64,000 bases of DNA, taken from contig NC_079149.1 in the NCBI RefSeq assembly GCF_945859685.1, forward strand, positions 53,028,991 to 53,092,990. The letters run 5' to 3'. The stretch's first letter is position 1. The number at the start of each line of letters is the position of its first letter. The translations under genes were made by a program, and so were the position numbers. Below the pieces are notes generated by a model. The model was given only the letters and a program-made list of their open reading frames with translations. It had not been told where the DNA came from and did not search any database. This document shows positions 33,661 through 47,008 of the stretch, one piece after another. The stretch is from Eupeodes corollae. Taxonomy: Eukaryota; Arthropoda; Insecta; Diptera; Syrphidae.

Positions 33661-35734
33661 CAATTTTTAAAAATCTTATTTTATGTTTTAATTTTATTTT
33701 GTGTTATTTGTAAAAATTTATATTTTGAAAATTATAAAATTTATTTTTATTGATTTGTTTAAGTTTCATTCATGTTATATTTTGTTCTTGATTTGTTTTA
33801 TGATTGTAAAACTGATTTAAAAAAAAAAAAAACGAATAGGTCTCCATTATTTTAACTTAAATTTTTTGTGTGAAGCAATGATATGTTAAAAATAAAGGTT
33901 TTGTAGTTTTTGTATTGTGCATCTTTTAGTTAAAAAGGTATTTTGTCCATTGTTGAAATTATTCAACAAATTAATCAACAAATCCAGACTTAATGTCAAA
34001 AACAAAAAAAAACGTGTTTCATAAAAGTAATGAATACATGTCCTTTTATTAATAAAACTAGAAGTTTATTAAATTATCAATAAATAAATACATTTGTTAT
34101 ATTGGGATGGTGTTATAGCTATCACTGCAATCGATCCGAAAACAATTTTGGTTTTCCCTTTGATTAGATATGAAAATTATATAAACGACCTGCCAAAAAA
34201 GAACAATATCTGGTTTCAATGATAGCTACAACTGGCTCCTAAAAATAGAAAATACTCTCGTAATAAAGCCATTATTATTCGTGTCGGGTGGATTCCATGT
34301 ATCGTTCAGTTATGATTTTTACTATCGATTAGGTCTGGGGACTGATTATGAGGTTCAATTCGACTCGCGTCGTATATCCTTATTAACGAATTCTCGGTGA
34401 AGGGAAAATAGTTCTTCCTATATTCCAGTGATTTGACACTTTTAGTTTGACTTTTCCTTCCTATATTCCAGTGATTTGACACTTTAGGTTTCCACAAATT
34501 TTGTTTTGTTTTGATTGAATTGGTGAAATTTGCGTTGATTTATTCAATAAACAATATTAAATCTAAAAAATGGAATGAATTATAGTGTATATTTAATCTG
34601 AACGGGAGGAATTTGTCGCAATGCCCTTATTTTTCTTCATAAACTCGACGAGAGCCAAAAATTGACGTCGATTTGTTGCTTGTTTTTATCCTTCCTTGAA
34701 TGAATTTTAAAATTTTATATTTTTTTCTTGATAAATTATAAGAAAATTAAAATAAAACTTAATCACGAAATCGAGAAGTGAATAAAAAGCTATCGGATTT
34801 CAACTCTCCACCATTATGACATTTCAAATTCACCTTCGGATTCGTTAATTGGTCGAATTTAAAACGAAGAAGGCAAACGCGAAAGCAATAGTTGAAAAAC
34901 GGCAAAACGATTCGCCGCGAACCTCATAATCTTACTATTGTCCTTATTGTAACTATTGTTCTTCCTAGACGTTAAGATTGTTATAATTTGCAGTGATTTC
35001 GTTATAAACTCATTGTTGAAGTGTCAAATAGTTACGATGTTTCAAAAACATTATTTACGTCATCTATTTGTATTTAACAATAGTCGTTCCTAATGGAGTT
35101 TTCAATGAGTATAAATAAATAAATGTATTCTTGATCTAGATCTGTCAAAACACAAGTTTTCCTATTTTTGCATTGCATGGGCCAAAATAAATTGATTTAT
35201 TTTTAATCTAAGATCAAATCATCAGATCTGGATTTTTCGGCTCCTTTACACCGGCACTAATACACTTTTTAAAAAAATGTTTAGCTGGAAATTTGACAGC
35301 TCTACTACACTCTTTAACACGTATACGAAGTTATACAATGGAAAAAATAAAAAAAACAATACTAATTGAGTTCCATGCCCCACGAAAAAAGGAAATCTGT
35401 ATATACATCATCGAAAACTGTCCAATGTATATAATCTGTATTTTGTTATTGTGAACTTGCTTTTTATTATAACCTGAAACGTAATGCTGTCGTTTTGTTG
35501 AAATTTTTTTTGACACATGACATTCGATTTGTCACAAATTATAATTGGGCTTCAGTCATCACTCATCAGTCCAATGTTTATAAAAGTTTTGTGTAATTCT
35601 CCGTCGAACAATTTGCTTTTATTTTATTGTTTAGAATAATTTAATACTAAAACTCTCGTTATCAAGAAAAACTTTGCTTTAAGATAAAAATTTATGATAA
35701 TACTATAATAGATTGTAGCAAAAACCAATCAAAA
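33661..35734. other. Intergenic region between MMS22L and Pex5
   Basis: AT-rich. It begins with the MMS22L 3' UTR (AATAAA near 33891) and ends with the Pex5 promoter and 5' UTR. No other gene was recognised, apart from a short tandem repeat near 34414. Confidence 0.5.
34414..34487. repeat. 43-bp period direct repeat (2 copies)
   Basis: CTTCCTATATTCCAGTGATT, continuing TGACACTTTA, occurs at 34414 and again at 34457, separated by 13 bp. It is a simple local duplication of unknown significance. Confidence 0.75.
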
Positions 35735-37786
35735 ATGTCTTTGCGAAAGCTAGTTGAAGCGGATTGTGGTGGTGCAAATCCACTAATGCAATTGGGTGGA
35801 CAATTCACTCGAGATAATGCTCATAAAGAAGAAGGTTTTTCCGGAAATCATGCCCCATTCGAGTCGCGTTCAGTTATGTCTGAAGAACAAATGGTAAATG
35901 AATTTATGGGACAGATTTCGGGGCCTCCACAAGTACGTTGCAATTCAAATAATATAAAAAAACAAATGGCAATTATGATGAATATAATCTTGTCTTTAGT
36001 CATTTCAAGTCAATGAACTGCTCCAAGAGTTGCGTGAAATAGAATCGCAACGATTTCTTCCTCAAGTTATAAACGCTCCAAGGGTCATTGATGAAGTCAC
36101 TCGTAATAGTTCCGAATGGGCTAAGGAATTTGCGCAAGAAACATTAGCATCACAGGAGGGAGGGCCAATTCAATTTGATGAGGTAGGTGGTATGTTACAC
36201 ACAAATTAAACATTTTGACAATTTGTATAAATACAATCAAGGCCTGGCGACAACCAACTATTATCAATGTACAACCAGTCCAAGATAATGTTACAAACGT
36301 GAGTGAGTTTTTCGATTTGAACGATAATCAAATAAATCTACACCCAGCTCCTGCACCGTACTTAGCGATTTGCCCGGCATACATTCCACCAACCTCCGCT
36401 TCAGTAAGTTGAATATTGTTTCTCTATTTAAACTTATTCATAAAAACCTTGATAACAATAAGCAGTTTGGAGACAATGAACTCGGTGCTGTTGGAGGTGA
36501 GACAACTTCAACTATGGAAGATTGGCTAAATGACTTTCAAACCTCTAAGAAAGAACATGGTATGTTCTGATTTTACAAAGCAATTTCAATTTATTTTGGA
36601 TTTTCAGAGAAAGCTACAGACGATTACAATTCAAAGTTCTTACAACGTCTGCAGGAAGAGTGGCAGAAACTTTCAGACGATAATGGGACCGAATATCCTT
36701 GGCTGTCTGACTACTCTGATATGTACGATCCTTACAAAGAATACAGCTATGCTGAGGAAAATCCAATGGCTGATGTGGAAAACGCTTTCGAAAAGGGCAA
36801 GGAATTTTTGGCTAGAGGTGACATTCCAAGTGCTGTGCTATGCTTTGAAGCAGCTTCAATCAAAGATCCCCAAAATGCAGAAGTCTGGGAGTTGTTGGGA
36901 ATTTGTCAAGCTGAAAATGAAATGGTAAACATTTGGAAATAAAAACTTATAACTAAATTATATTGCCAGTGCAAAATAATTATGAACTGCTTTTTGAAAC
37001 TATTTACAGGACCCTCAGAGTATTGCTGCTTTAAAACGTTCTCTAGCTTTGAAACCGAATAATATGCGTGCCCTAATGGCTTTAGCTGTTTCCTATACCA
37101 ATGAAAGTTTGCAAAGTCAAGCTTTGAAATCTCTCACAACATGGCTACACTGTCATCCAAAATACAACCATCTAGTTCCTGATCATCTACTGGGTCCCGC
37201 TTCGAACAGTTCGACGACCTCCCTTATGCGGGGACCAGAGCTTAAAGAAATCCAACATATTTTCCTTGAAGCTGTAAAACAAAATCCAAACGAAATCGAT
37301 GCAGAAGTTCAGGAGGCCTTGGGTGTACTTTTTAATCTTTCGTCTGAATTCGATAAAGCTGTAGATTGTTTTCAGGCCGCCCTACATGTTAGACCGCAGA
37401 ATGCTAAAATTTGGAATAGGCTTGGGGCCAGTCTTGCCAACGGCAATCGATCTGTTGAAGCTGTTGAGGCTTATCAGAGAGCCTTAGAAATCGAACCCGG
37501 ATTTATAAGAGTTCGTTACAATGTGGGTGTGTGTTGTATGAATTTGAAGGCTTATAAACAAGCTGCTGAGCATCTCCTTACCGCTTTGAATTTACAAGCC
37601 AACTCAACTGTGCGGTCTGGCTTGAAAGAAGGAGCTGTTTTGAGTGGATCCTCCAGTCAAATGTCTGACACTATTTGGACTACATTTAAAATGATTATAT
37701 CGTTGATGGGTCGAAGTGATTTGCATGAATATATCAATGATAGGAATTTAAATGCTCTCAATGAAGCATTTAAAGATTCTCCATAA
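35735..37786 (+). CDS. Pex5: Pex5, peroxisomal targeting signal 1 receptor
   Basis: PEX5 binds C-terminal SKL-type signals in the cytosol and docks cargo at the peroxisomal membrane. Exons: 35735-35932, 36000-36182, 36242-36403, 36466-36559, 36608-36924, 37010-37786, in phase, 576 residues. The N-terminus MSLRKLVEADCGGANPLMQL carries the conserved cysteine that is monoubiquitinated during receptor recycling. WAKEF and WLNDF are WxxxF/Y pentapeptides for PEX14/PEX13 binding (exons 2 and 4). TPR repeats fill the C-terminal half (GKEFLARGDIPSAVLCFEAA, then AEVQEALGVLFNLSSEFDKA, IWNRLGASLANGNRSVEAVE, IRVRYNVGVCCMNLKAYKQA). The start has a good context (CAAAAATG). The polyadenylation signal AATAAA is near 37849. 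Confidence 0.96.
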
Positions 37787-39440
37787 AAATTTGTTGATTT
37801 TTTTTAATAAGAAAATGCAATATGGGGACGGGAAATATATAGATAATCAATAAATGGGGTTGTTAATTATGTTTAAGACATGAAACGTAATACATCATAA
37901 TATTTAAGACAATTTTTCAAAATAAAATTTAAAAAAAGGGAAATAAATAATTTATTTATTAATTTGTTTAAGAAATTAAAATGATAATAAAGTATTATTT
38001 TCAGCTGGGTTCTTCAATATTTCTCAATATTTCCACTTCAAATGAAATCGAAAAGTAGGCATTCATATGAAATAACAGTTAAACATATTCCACAAGCTAA
38101 GTTCTCATTTATGAAATTTAACTATATTCAAGACATAAATGTTTACTTAACTGATTGGAGCTGTTCGCAGTTGGGTTTCTATATCGAATTGAAATTTGGT
38201 GCGAAGGGAAATGTTGTAAGTGAAACTCAAAATAAGGCTGAGTATAAAAACTGACTGGAGGCGCTTAAAAATCGTCTGTGTAAGCTCATGAAAGCTGTTT
38301 ATTCATTTCAATTAAATAATGAGTTCAATTTTTTATTATATTTTCAGACAACATCTTTTAGCAAAAATCTGTCCAATAATGGGAAAAAATAATACAAACA
38401 CTAAAAATATTGTTTTTAACTAACCTTAAGAATTTATTATGATAACTTTGATTGAAACTGACAAATAATATAAATAGTTCCCTTGGACTTACATATAAAA
38501 GGTATTTCATTTTTTCCCAAACAATATTTGTATTTTTTTTTTTAGCTACTCATTTTGTTTTCAATTTCCCACACAAAATCATGACTTTTTAAAACTTTTC
38601 TCTCAACTGCTGGAATGGACAACTTGTATATTTTTGTTTAGAAAAACAGGAGCCTAATATCGTGCCCTTCCCGCAATTTTATCGTAAGCGGCAATTAAAA
38701 AAAATACAATTTAAATAATAAAAATTGCTAGTAATACATAGAGCCTTGAAGGCTATTGTCATGTCTTAACTTAATTTCCAATACTGACTACGGGTACAAG
38801 TTTTTTCAAGGACCAGCAGTAAGCTTTTGATTTAACGTTTACGATAAAATTTATTTTAGCGCTTAAAATAAACTGGCGGGAAGGATTCGATATCTTCAAA
38901 AATTATTCAAATTTGTATTTTCATTAACTTAAAAGTTTCAAGTTCAGTAAATAATAAAATCGAAAAAATTGTCTTCATTTTTCTTCGTTGAATTTTATAT
39001 TAAAAGTGTTGTTTTATATTTTTATTATAGAAATAAAATGTATGTAATATATTCATGAAAATATTATTATTAACACATTCTTTATTTCTCGATAGTTTTA
39101 TGTTTACATTTTGTTGATATAAGAATTGTAAAGCTCGACAAAATTTCTGCAGTCTGCATAATTGACTTATTTCGAGTTTTTAGTAAAAAGAAAGAAAAGG
39201 TTAAAGTTATAAATACATACAAAAAATAATATAACATTTATGAAAAGTGTTAAATTATTATATCAGATTTAATTAATTTTAAATAAATACAAACAAATGA
39301 AGAACATGTTTTAACAGAAAAAGAGATTTGCATTTTACTTAGTCATGATGGTATTTTTAATTTAGTTTAAAATTCAATCGATGAAACTGTCACGGTTACC
39401 TAAGGCATGATTCACATAGAGACAAAGAATATTCCAACCT
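37787..39440. other. Intergenic AT-rich DNA
   Basis: Holds the Pex5 3' UTR. A plus-strand open frame of 70 codons at 38042 has no recognisable homology or splice context and is not called. Nothing else supportable was seen. Confidence 0.4.
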
Positions 39441-40470
39441 GAGCAACCATTTAAAAGATCCTGTGTATCTTCAAGTGTAAGGAAACTCTTAAAGAAGAAT
39501 TGGGCACACAACTAGAAAGATACACGTTTTCGGTTTCATTGCGGTTGCACATACTACATATCGGGCGAAGTTCAGTTCTATGAGGTTTATAATTTAAACA
39601 AAGCATTTCAGGCATTTGATTAAGAGTGAGTTTTTTGTTCAAATAATTTCGAATAAAAAGTGTGTGCTTTAATTCTTTATATATATGTAAGCCTAGTTGT
39701 CGATGTTTGTGCTCTATTCAGACATTGCAAATACAGGGAATCATCTATTTTAGCTATAAAACTGTAGAATAAGTCCTGCCAATTGGTATTGGCTGTATTA
39801 TTGGGGTCAAAGTCTACACTGTGTCTAAAAGCTAGATCACTCCATTCTTTGAAGGGTGATATTTGACGTCTAAGAGCATATTTTACTATCTGTTTTTGAA
39901 GATTTGAGTCAGGCCTTTTCATAACTTTTAATATGTAATCAGCATTTGATTTTAGATTCCTTAAAAATATTTGTGGAATATTTTCAGTATGGATTGCATA
40001 CGTAGGTGTTGAGTTATCCAGTTTAAAGATGCGCTTGAAAAATAAGCGTTGAATTACTTCAAACTCTCCTTAGTTTTGATAGCCACACACTTGATTTGCA
40101 TAGCACAGGCGTGTTTTAATGGTTGCATCAAACACTCTAAATTTAGCAGTTGCATCCACATCCTTGTTGCAGAAGATTTACTTCACATAAGATTTATTGC
40201 CGTTTTGACTGCAGTGCATTTTTCTTTTACATGTGTACGAAAATCAAGGTTACGAGTTAGCAAGAAACCTAAGTATTTGAACCGATTTACTATGTGTTTC
40301 TATTGGTTCAAGTTCCAAAAACCATTTCTCTTGGGAAGTTGTTCTTCTATTAGTATTTCCAAAACCCTTGATTTTCGACTTTGCAACATTTATACATAAA
40401 TCACAAAAAACAAATATTTTTTTTAAGTTCTTTAAAAAATGTTTTATGTTTTTAGTCATGGATTAAAACA
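39440..40470 (-). mobile_element. Decayed LINE polymerase C-terminus (jockey/I-like)
   Basis: The minus strand carries pieces in shifting frames: NVAKSKIKGFGNTNRRTTSQ (about 40390-40330), then FKRIFKLDNSTPTYAIHTEN (near 40030-39980), NADYILKVMKRPDSNLQKQ, the helix-rich NTANTNWQDLFYSF, KLTLNQMPEMLCLNY, and a Cys-rich CSMCNRNETE end (about 39555-39525). This order matches the thumb/connection region and terminal Cys motif of fly non-LTR retrotransposons. Several stops and frameshifts show it is dead. The reverse transcriptase catalytic core is not present. Confidence 0.75.
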
Positions 40471-40822
40471 GAACTAAAAAATCCCAATAATACATTTTGT
40501 ATATATTCCAACGCTGACCCTTCTTGTCTTCTCGATCTTAACAACAGCTCTCTGTCTCTGGAAACTGAAATATTCGCTCATCGTTGATAATCCAAGTTCC
40601 ACCTCCTCCAACTACATTTCGAAATCACAATTCTCACAAATTCACTTTCACATATCATAGTCACCACAATCCACATTGAGTTCTCAGTTTGGTTTCTTTT
40701 TCTGTGCTGTGCGGTACAGAGTGGAGGCGCTAAAGTGAAAATACGTGTTTATTAAAAACAAGGCCTGTTTAATTTAATTTAGAATAATTATATTTTATTA
40801 TTAATTATACTGTAAAAGAAAA

Positions 40823-43259
40823 ATGTCTGCAGCAACTAAAGGTTAGTAAAATACGTAAACAATTAGTCCTTCCTTTATTATTCCAAAACAAAAACAAATA
40901 TAGGTACTTTCTTCAACATTCTTCAATTATTAAAATGTACTTTGGACTTTCATATATTATGAGTCTATTTGTTGTTTTCACTTGTTGACTCCCGGCACCC
41001 GATGCGATTTAGAGATATACATATGTACGTGTATTTTTAGATCATCGCAAAAGCAAATATACATTTAATTTGTAGTTTAGTTGCTGGGTTCTCAAAAGTA
41101 ATTATTGAATCCGAATTAAAGGGCCTGAAAAAAGAAGTTAAATCATTTTACCCTTCATAATTTAATAAAAAGTATCAGTATTGCTCGATGGTGCCAATGT
41201 CTTTAAAATCTCATCCCACTTCTAAAAGAATACAGTGCTTGGTGAGTTTGATCAAAGTTCATTTGGGCTATGTAATCAATTGATGAAGTGTTGTTTTACT
41301 TAATTAAATTTCAATGGTCGCTTTTGATAAGAATGCCACTAACACGCAGTGGTATTGGATGAACAAAATTAAATTTATATTAGTTCGTATTAAGGCTGCA
41401 TCATTTATTCATGTATTAATAAGTTAAGTTGCAATGAGTTTACAAAGGTACAGGTACATAGGTACTTTTATAGAAAAAGTATTCGATATATTATTATTTT
41501 TAAAAACTACGACAGAAGATAGAACTATAGACTTAAGTTTTAAAACTCGATTATTTTATTGATTGATCAATAACAAAATGTTTATGAAAGAGCCGTACAA
41601 AGTCGACCAGGTCAGCTGATTGTTTATTGAAATTTAGAAAAGATATGTAGTTGTTTTTGGATAAGGATTTTAATGCTTATACCTTTATATACTTATAAAA
41701 ATGCTACAAAGTAAATTACAAATATTTTATTTTTTCCAGGAATATTTATTGTTGGTGCTAAGCGTACAGCTTTTGGTACATTCGGTGGAACTCTTAAAAA
41801 TGTCCATCAAACTCAATTGCAAACAACTGCAGCCAAGGCTGCTCTTGAGTCATCTGGTTTGAAGGGAGACCAAGTTGATACCACAGTTATTGGAAATGTT
41901 CTTTCTGTGAGTTCTCAAATGTGTAACAAATCCAAACAATTCTTCCTACAATAGCTTGTTTTTCTATATTTTTTTAGATTTCTTCATCAGATGGTATTTT
42001 TATTCCCCGTCATGTTGCTCTGCATTGTGGAGTACCAATTGAAAAACCAGCTCTAGGTGTTAATCGGCTGTGTGGTTCTGGTTTTCAAGCAGTGATCAAT
42101 GGTGTTCAGGACATTATTATGGGATCGGCAAAGATAGCCTTAACAGGTGGTGTGGACAGTATGTCTCAGGCTCCATTTGTTGCTAGAAACATTCGCTTTG
42201 GAACAGCTCTGGGAGCTAACTACGCTCTAGAAGATGGTCTGTGGGTTGGACTTACCGATACTTACTGCAAACTGCCAATGGCACTTACAGCTGAAAATTT
42301 GGCTGAAAAGTATAAAATCGCCAAAGATCGAGTTGATGAATTTGCCTTGAGGTCCCAAGTAAACTGGAAGAAGGCTCAAGACGATGGTGTCTTCAAGTCG
42401 GAAATCACACCATTTAAGATTAAGGTCAAGGGCAAGGAAATCGACTTTGTCGTCGATGAACATCCCAGGTGAGATATTTGGTATTTATTAATTTCATTAA
42501 CAAAATATAAATTGTATGTTCATTTATTTTTCAGACCCCAAACAACAATTGAAGGTCTCAACAAACTTCCTTCACTTTTCAAGAAGAATGGAGTCGTAAC
42601 AGCTGGAACCGCTTCTGTAAGTTGCATTAAATCTATGATTCTCCCTACAATAAGCTTAATAATGCTCTAAATTTAAAGGGTATTTGTGATGGTGCTGCAG
42701 CTGTTGTATTGGCATCTGAAGAGGCTGTCAAAGAATATAATTTGAAGCCTTTGGCACGTTTTGTGGGTTATTCTTATGTTGGAGTGCAACCAGAAATCAT
42801 GGGAATTGGTCCAGTGCCAGCAATTGAGAATGTACTTAAAGCAACTGGACTTAAATTGGAAGATATGGATTTAGTTGAAGTAACATACAATTTTAATAAT
42901 TAAAAAAAAAAAAAACAAAAGTTAAAAATAATTATCATTTTATTTATTTTAATAGATCAATGAAGCCTTCAGTGCACAAACATTAGCTTGTATGGATGCC
43001 TTAAAACTTGATATTAATAAATTGAATTTAAATGGTGGAGCAATTGCTCTAGGACATCCTTTGGCTGCTAGTGGAGCTCGTATAACTGGTCATTTGGCTC
43101 ATGAATTACAGTGAGAATTTAATAAATTAATTCTTCTAAAAAACTTAAAAATAACTAACACGAATCCTTCTTTACAGGCGTAAAAACCTTAAGTATGCCG
43201 TAGGATCAGCTTGCATTGGCGGAGGACAAGGAATTGCTGTTTTGTTAGAACGGTGTTAG
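40823..43259 (+). CDS. yip2: yip2, mitochondrial-type 3-ketoacyl-CoA thiolase
   Basis: The enzyme cleaves 3-ketoacyl-CoA with CoA in the last step of beta-oxidation. Exons: 40823-40841, 41740-41906, 41978-42468, 42535-42616, 42679-42879, 42956-43110, 43178-43259, giving 398 residues, the usual length for ACAA2-type thiolases. Thiolase fold motifs: the acyl-accepting cysteine in VNRLCGSGFQAV, GGVDSMSQAPF, INEAFSAQTLA, the catalytic histidine in ALGHPLAASGAR, and the second cysteine in GSACIGGGQGIA. The N-terminus MSAATKGIFIVGAKRTAFG lacks a long cleavable presequence, as in the ACAA2 family, where the import signal is uncleaved. The first intron is 0.9 kb and may hold regulatory sequence. All active-site residues are intact. 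Confidence 0.97.
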
Positions 43260-43679
43260 TAATTCTATGTTTCTTTGAAATAATGGATGATATTGAGCAT
43301 TTATTTTTGTACACATTTAATTTTTTCATACAAACTAGAAAAAAAACCTACAAAACTAAGAACTGATTTCGAAAGATTTATAAAATAAAATATAAGATAT
43401 TCAAAAATAAATTAACTGGTCTTGCATTTTAATAAAGTAAGTTGTTTTAAGAATTAGCATACTTTCAAAATGTATAGATATATTTGACATTGTATCGAGA
43501 ATACAGCTGCAGGGAGTTTATAATATGGATATTTAGTTAGTTATTTTTGTAGTTTTTAAAATCTGTTAGTTTCTTAAAATAAATTTTGTCAATTCAGTTG
43601 TGATTCTATAATAGTTAACTTATCTTTACTTCGAAAACAAAACATTAAAAATGGATTTGTAATAAGATAGGGTAGAGGT

Positions 43680-43935
43680 AGAGGAAAAAGTATCGGGAGC
43701 TATTGGTACAGATATAGGGTGCCATTTTAGAGTGAGGTTGGGTGCTAGCTGTCGTTACGCAAATGGGAGAGGATAGGTTCGGGCGAGGGAGGTAAATCTA
43801 GGATGAGAACTAGATAGGGATTCGGCTGGGGAAGGAATGTCCGTTACGGTAGCTGCGGCATGCTTGCGGTGCACAGCATAGCTCGTCGGATGTTGTGGGG
43901 TCTTGCTACCGTAACCGGAACTCGCCTCTTTACAG
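43680..43935. other. GC-rich island with an 11-bp perfect inverted repeat
   Basis: About 250 bp distinctly richer in G and C than its surroundings. GTTACGGTAGC (43843-43853) pairs with GCTACCGTAAC (43905-43915), leaving a 51-base loop that is itself GC-rich. No open frame of note. It could be a structured RNA, a regulatory element or a foreign fragment; the sequence does not decide. Confidence 0.45.
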
Positions 43936-44721
43936 ATTGAATCTGTTCAAACTTTAGTCGAGTTTATATAGTTTGAAGAAAACAGTAATTGTATGTGTTA
44001 AGTTAAAACAGTCAAAATTCATAAGAAAACAATTGGATTTGACTGAAATATAAAACACAATTAGCTCAGATATAATCTTCATGAGTTGATCAAGGTTGAG
44101 TTTCTTCCGATTTTTATTTTTGAACTTCATTATTTGCTCCATTTGGAAATTATTTGTCAGAGAAGATATAAATGCATTTCATAGAAATATGTCTAATTTT
44201 AAAACAGGTAAGAGGAACATTTCTTTGCATGAATGAGATCCTTCATCATAAAGAATATATGTACATATATTAATAGGATCCCTATATCCATGATGATGAT
44301 CTTATAATATTCGGAGTCAAATATATCGGTCGTGTGTGATCGATTTTATAGAAAAGATTAGATCAGTAGAATGCAAATGCTTTAAGAAGCATGTAGAAAA
44401 TCTTTTGAATCACATAATTTTTGTAGATTATTTTAATTGTTTTGCTCTTCAGTTTAAAGTTATAATTAAAAACTATAATTCATGAGTTTTGTTTAATAAT
44501 TTTCATTTTTCCTTGGTTAGACAACAATGCAATGTTTATACTCTTATCTTATTTCTTATATCTAAACTTTTGAAAATTATAAACCATGAAATATAAATCA
44601 ACTGAGTTTTGAACTTTCTTAGGCTATTTTTTTGAAAAATAAATGCAAAGTTTTATGTATTTATTTTTGCAATTTAATTTGGAATCTTCACCGGGTTTCT
44701 CAAGTATTAAATATAAGTTTC

Positions 44722-44864
44722 AGCTCTATCACGAATTCCATCCTAGTTAGAAACTTTCACGAATCCAGACAAAAAATGTCACTAAATTCGGTTCGTATTG
44801 CAAAATTATATAATTTTTGGGAAATAGTAAAAGTTTCCAATTACGATGGAATTAGGATAGGGCT
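44722..44864. mobile_element. Small inverted-repeat element (MITE-like), copy 1
   Basis: The ends AGCTCTATCACGAATTCCAT and, reverse complemented, AGCCCTATCCTAATTCCATC form an imperfect terminal inverted repeat extending about 30 bp (AGAAACTTT / GGAAACTTT). The interior TCGGTTCGTATTGCAAAATT recurs in the copy near 62706-62836. No target duplication could be fixed. Confidence 0.6.
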
Positions 44865-46976
44865 AAACATTAAATTAATTTATTTTGAGTTTGCACTAAT
44901 TCTCCTATGGTGTACCTTTGAGCATCTTGTATTTATTGTAATCTATTATTAGTTATATCTCAAAGTACAAATTTTTACCTTCCGCAATTGATTATAATTT
45001 ATCAAATCTTAATTCCGAAATGTCATTAAAAGTGCATAGCTATTCCATATTAGTTACCACCTTCTTATTGTGGTAACCTCTTAAAGCTGAAATTACAAAT
45101 GCTCTTACAGGTGTAAAGAATTGTTACTCCCTCATTATTATTTCAACATTCCTTATTTATAACAATAGTATTATTTTAACACGAATATATTTAGAGAAAA
45201 AACAAACATTCCTATAATAAAATTTCACTACATCTACATTTCAGTTTGTTTTCTAATTTATTTGTGTATCTTTAATTCTGTTGCTTGGGTGAAAGGTGAA
45301 AGTATCTAAAAGAAACACAAAACTCATAAAAAGATCTCCAACAACTATTTTATCCTCAATGTAAGCCAGAGATTTGACTTTGGTTTTATAATTATTGTAG
45401 GGTAGGTTTCATTTAAAATATCTCTATATGAAATTTATAAGCTAAATGACTTCTGGTATGTTTTTAAAGTGGAGACTTTTTTTTAGACAAAACATGTTAA
45501 ATGTCAATTTCGCTTAATTTTTCTCCAAATAAAAGCAAAATGCGTAATAAGGTAAAAGTTATTTTTTTTTATATTGTTTTTTTCTTTTCATTAAAGTTAA
45601 TAGAATATATAGGACAGAAATAATATTTTATTGACAATTTGGATAACTTCCAAAGCATACCTATAAGACCACATGAAGATACAATAAATTCTATTGCAAC
45701 CAACGTTTGGGATAACAATATTAAATGACCAGAAAAATGTTAATCAATATTCAAATTCTTTTATCAAAAAAGCAGTCCACAAAGAACTTTTCTCTTAAAG
45801 CACTGGAAATAATTTCTCACGACCAAAATGGCGACGTTTGTCTTTAAAGTTGATGTTACCAAACGAACATACAAGTCTCCACATAATTTTTCTGGAAACA
45901 TTTTAATATATAGCCGAACATAGCCAGGATACTTACATTTGAGATAAATGGCATGGTGTGCATCTACCAAAACCTAATAAATTTGATATTATGTGTCACA
46001 TGACACATTTTAATAAATATATCTTTTGTTTTTGTTCACATTTATGAGACATTTATTTTTAACCTTGCAAACAAATCAATACCAAATATGTGTGTTGTTG
46101 ATAATAGTGCTAAGAACATATTTAAACTGAACTGATGTTTTAAGAAACTTAATGGTATTTTTCAAATATTATTAAAGCATCCTAGTTGCATATTCTTCAA
46201 AATTCAGTTTTTTTTTATCTCTTTTTTTTAATGTCAAAAGTGACAGCGAACACTTGAATTGATACATTCTATTATATTCAAAATAAAGAACTTATACAAA
46301 TTATATTTACATTGTAAATAAACGAAACGGGCATATAATTTTAATTATTATGTTCAGAGCTTGTTTTTTTAGCAACAACCACCTCATCACTTCGCTAAGG
46401 TATTAAAGCGTTTAATTTTAATGCCTTTTAATTATTCACATCATATAATTATGAACCACTAAAACAGCCCATCTGTAGGTTCAATTTATTTTTTATTGAT
46501 TCAATAGAAAATCGAAAATACTTTCTTTTTTATTTTAAATCCGACAAATGTTTTACTAATCAAATTGTTAACATTTTAAAGTAAAACCAAAAAAGAATTT
46601 GTTAATATTTTAAAATAAATAATTAATTTTTATAACTCATTTTCAAACTAAATATCCGTTAAGAGAATAAACAATTCACTGTCAAAAATTAAATATGTCC
46701 TAGAATAGTTATGATTCATTCGCCATTTTCCGGTTCATCCCATCCATTACAATTCATTCGATCTGTCAAAATCATATCTCTAGCTGAAAAAATAAAATAA
46801 TCATTTACCACTGTGCACAGTCGCTTGCTGCATTAAGGACGATTTTCCTCCCAAAAACAAATAATAAATTCCTAAACAAAAACAAAAAAAAATATCGATT
46901 TAAGTAGAAAAATTATTTTTCTTTTTAAATGTTTCCTTCATTTATTCTTAATTCAGTGTAAACAAATTCAAATTCA

Positions 46977-47008
46977 ATGGAAGAACTGCAGTCTTGTGTT
47001 CAACAAAG
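46977..47008 (+). promoter_or_regulatory. Possible l(3)mbt 5' leader exon end with upstream ORF
   Basis: An ATG at 46977 opens MEELQSCVQQ and runs into a strong donor (AAAG/GTAAGTAG) at 47009. If spliced to the acceptor TTGCATTCAG just before 47715, it gives a short upstream ORF that stops before the main ATG at 47749. The exon's left boundary is not defined and transcript evidence is lacking. Confidence 0.35.

Larger units (their letters stand above)
43260..46976. other. Gene-poor interval between yip2 and l(3)mbt
   Basis: 3.7 kb, AT-rich. It contains the yip2 3' UTR, a GC-rich island (43680-43935) and a small inverted-repeat element (44722-44864). Short open frames at 44632 (+) and 45764 (-) have no recognisable homology, and the first overlaps the repeat. 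Confidence 0.5.

Noticed and set aside
45764..45970. 68-codon minus-strand open frame
   Set aside because: No recognised homology, splice context or compositional support in AT-rich DNA.
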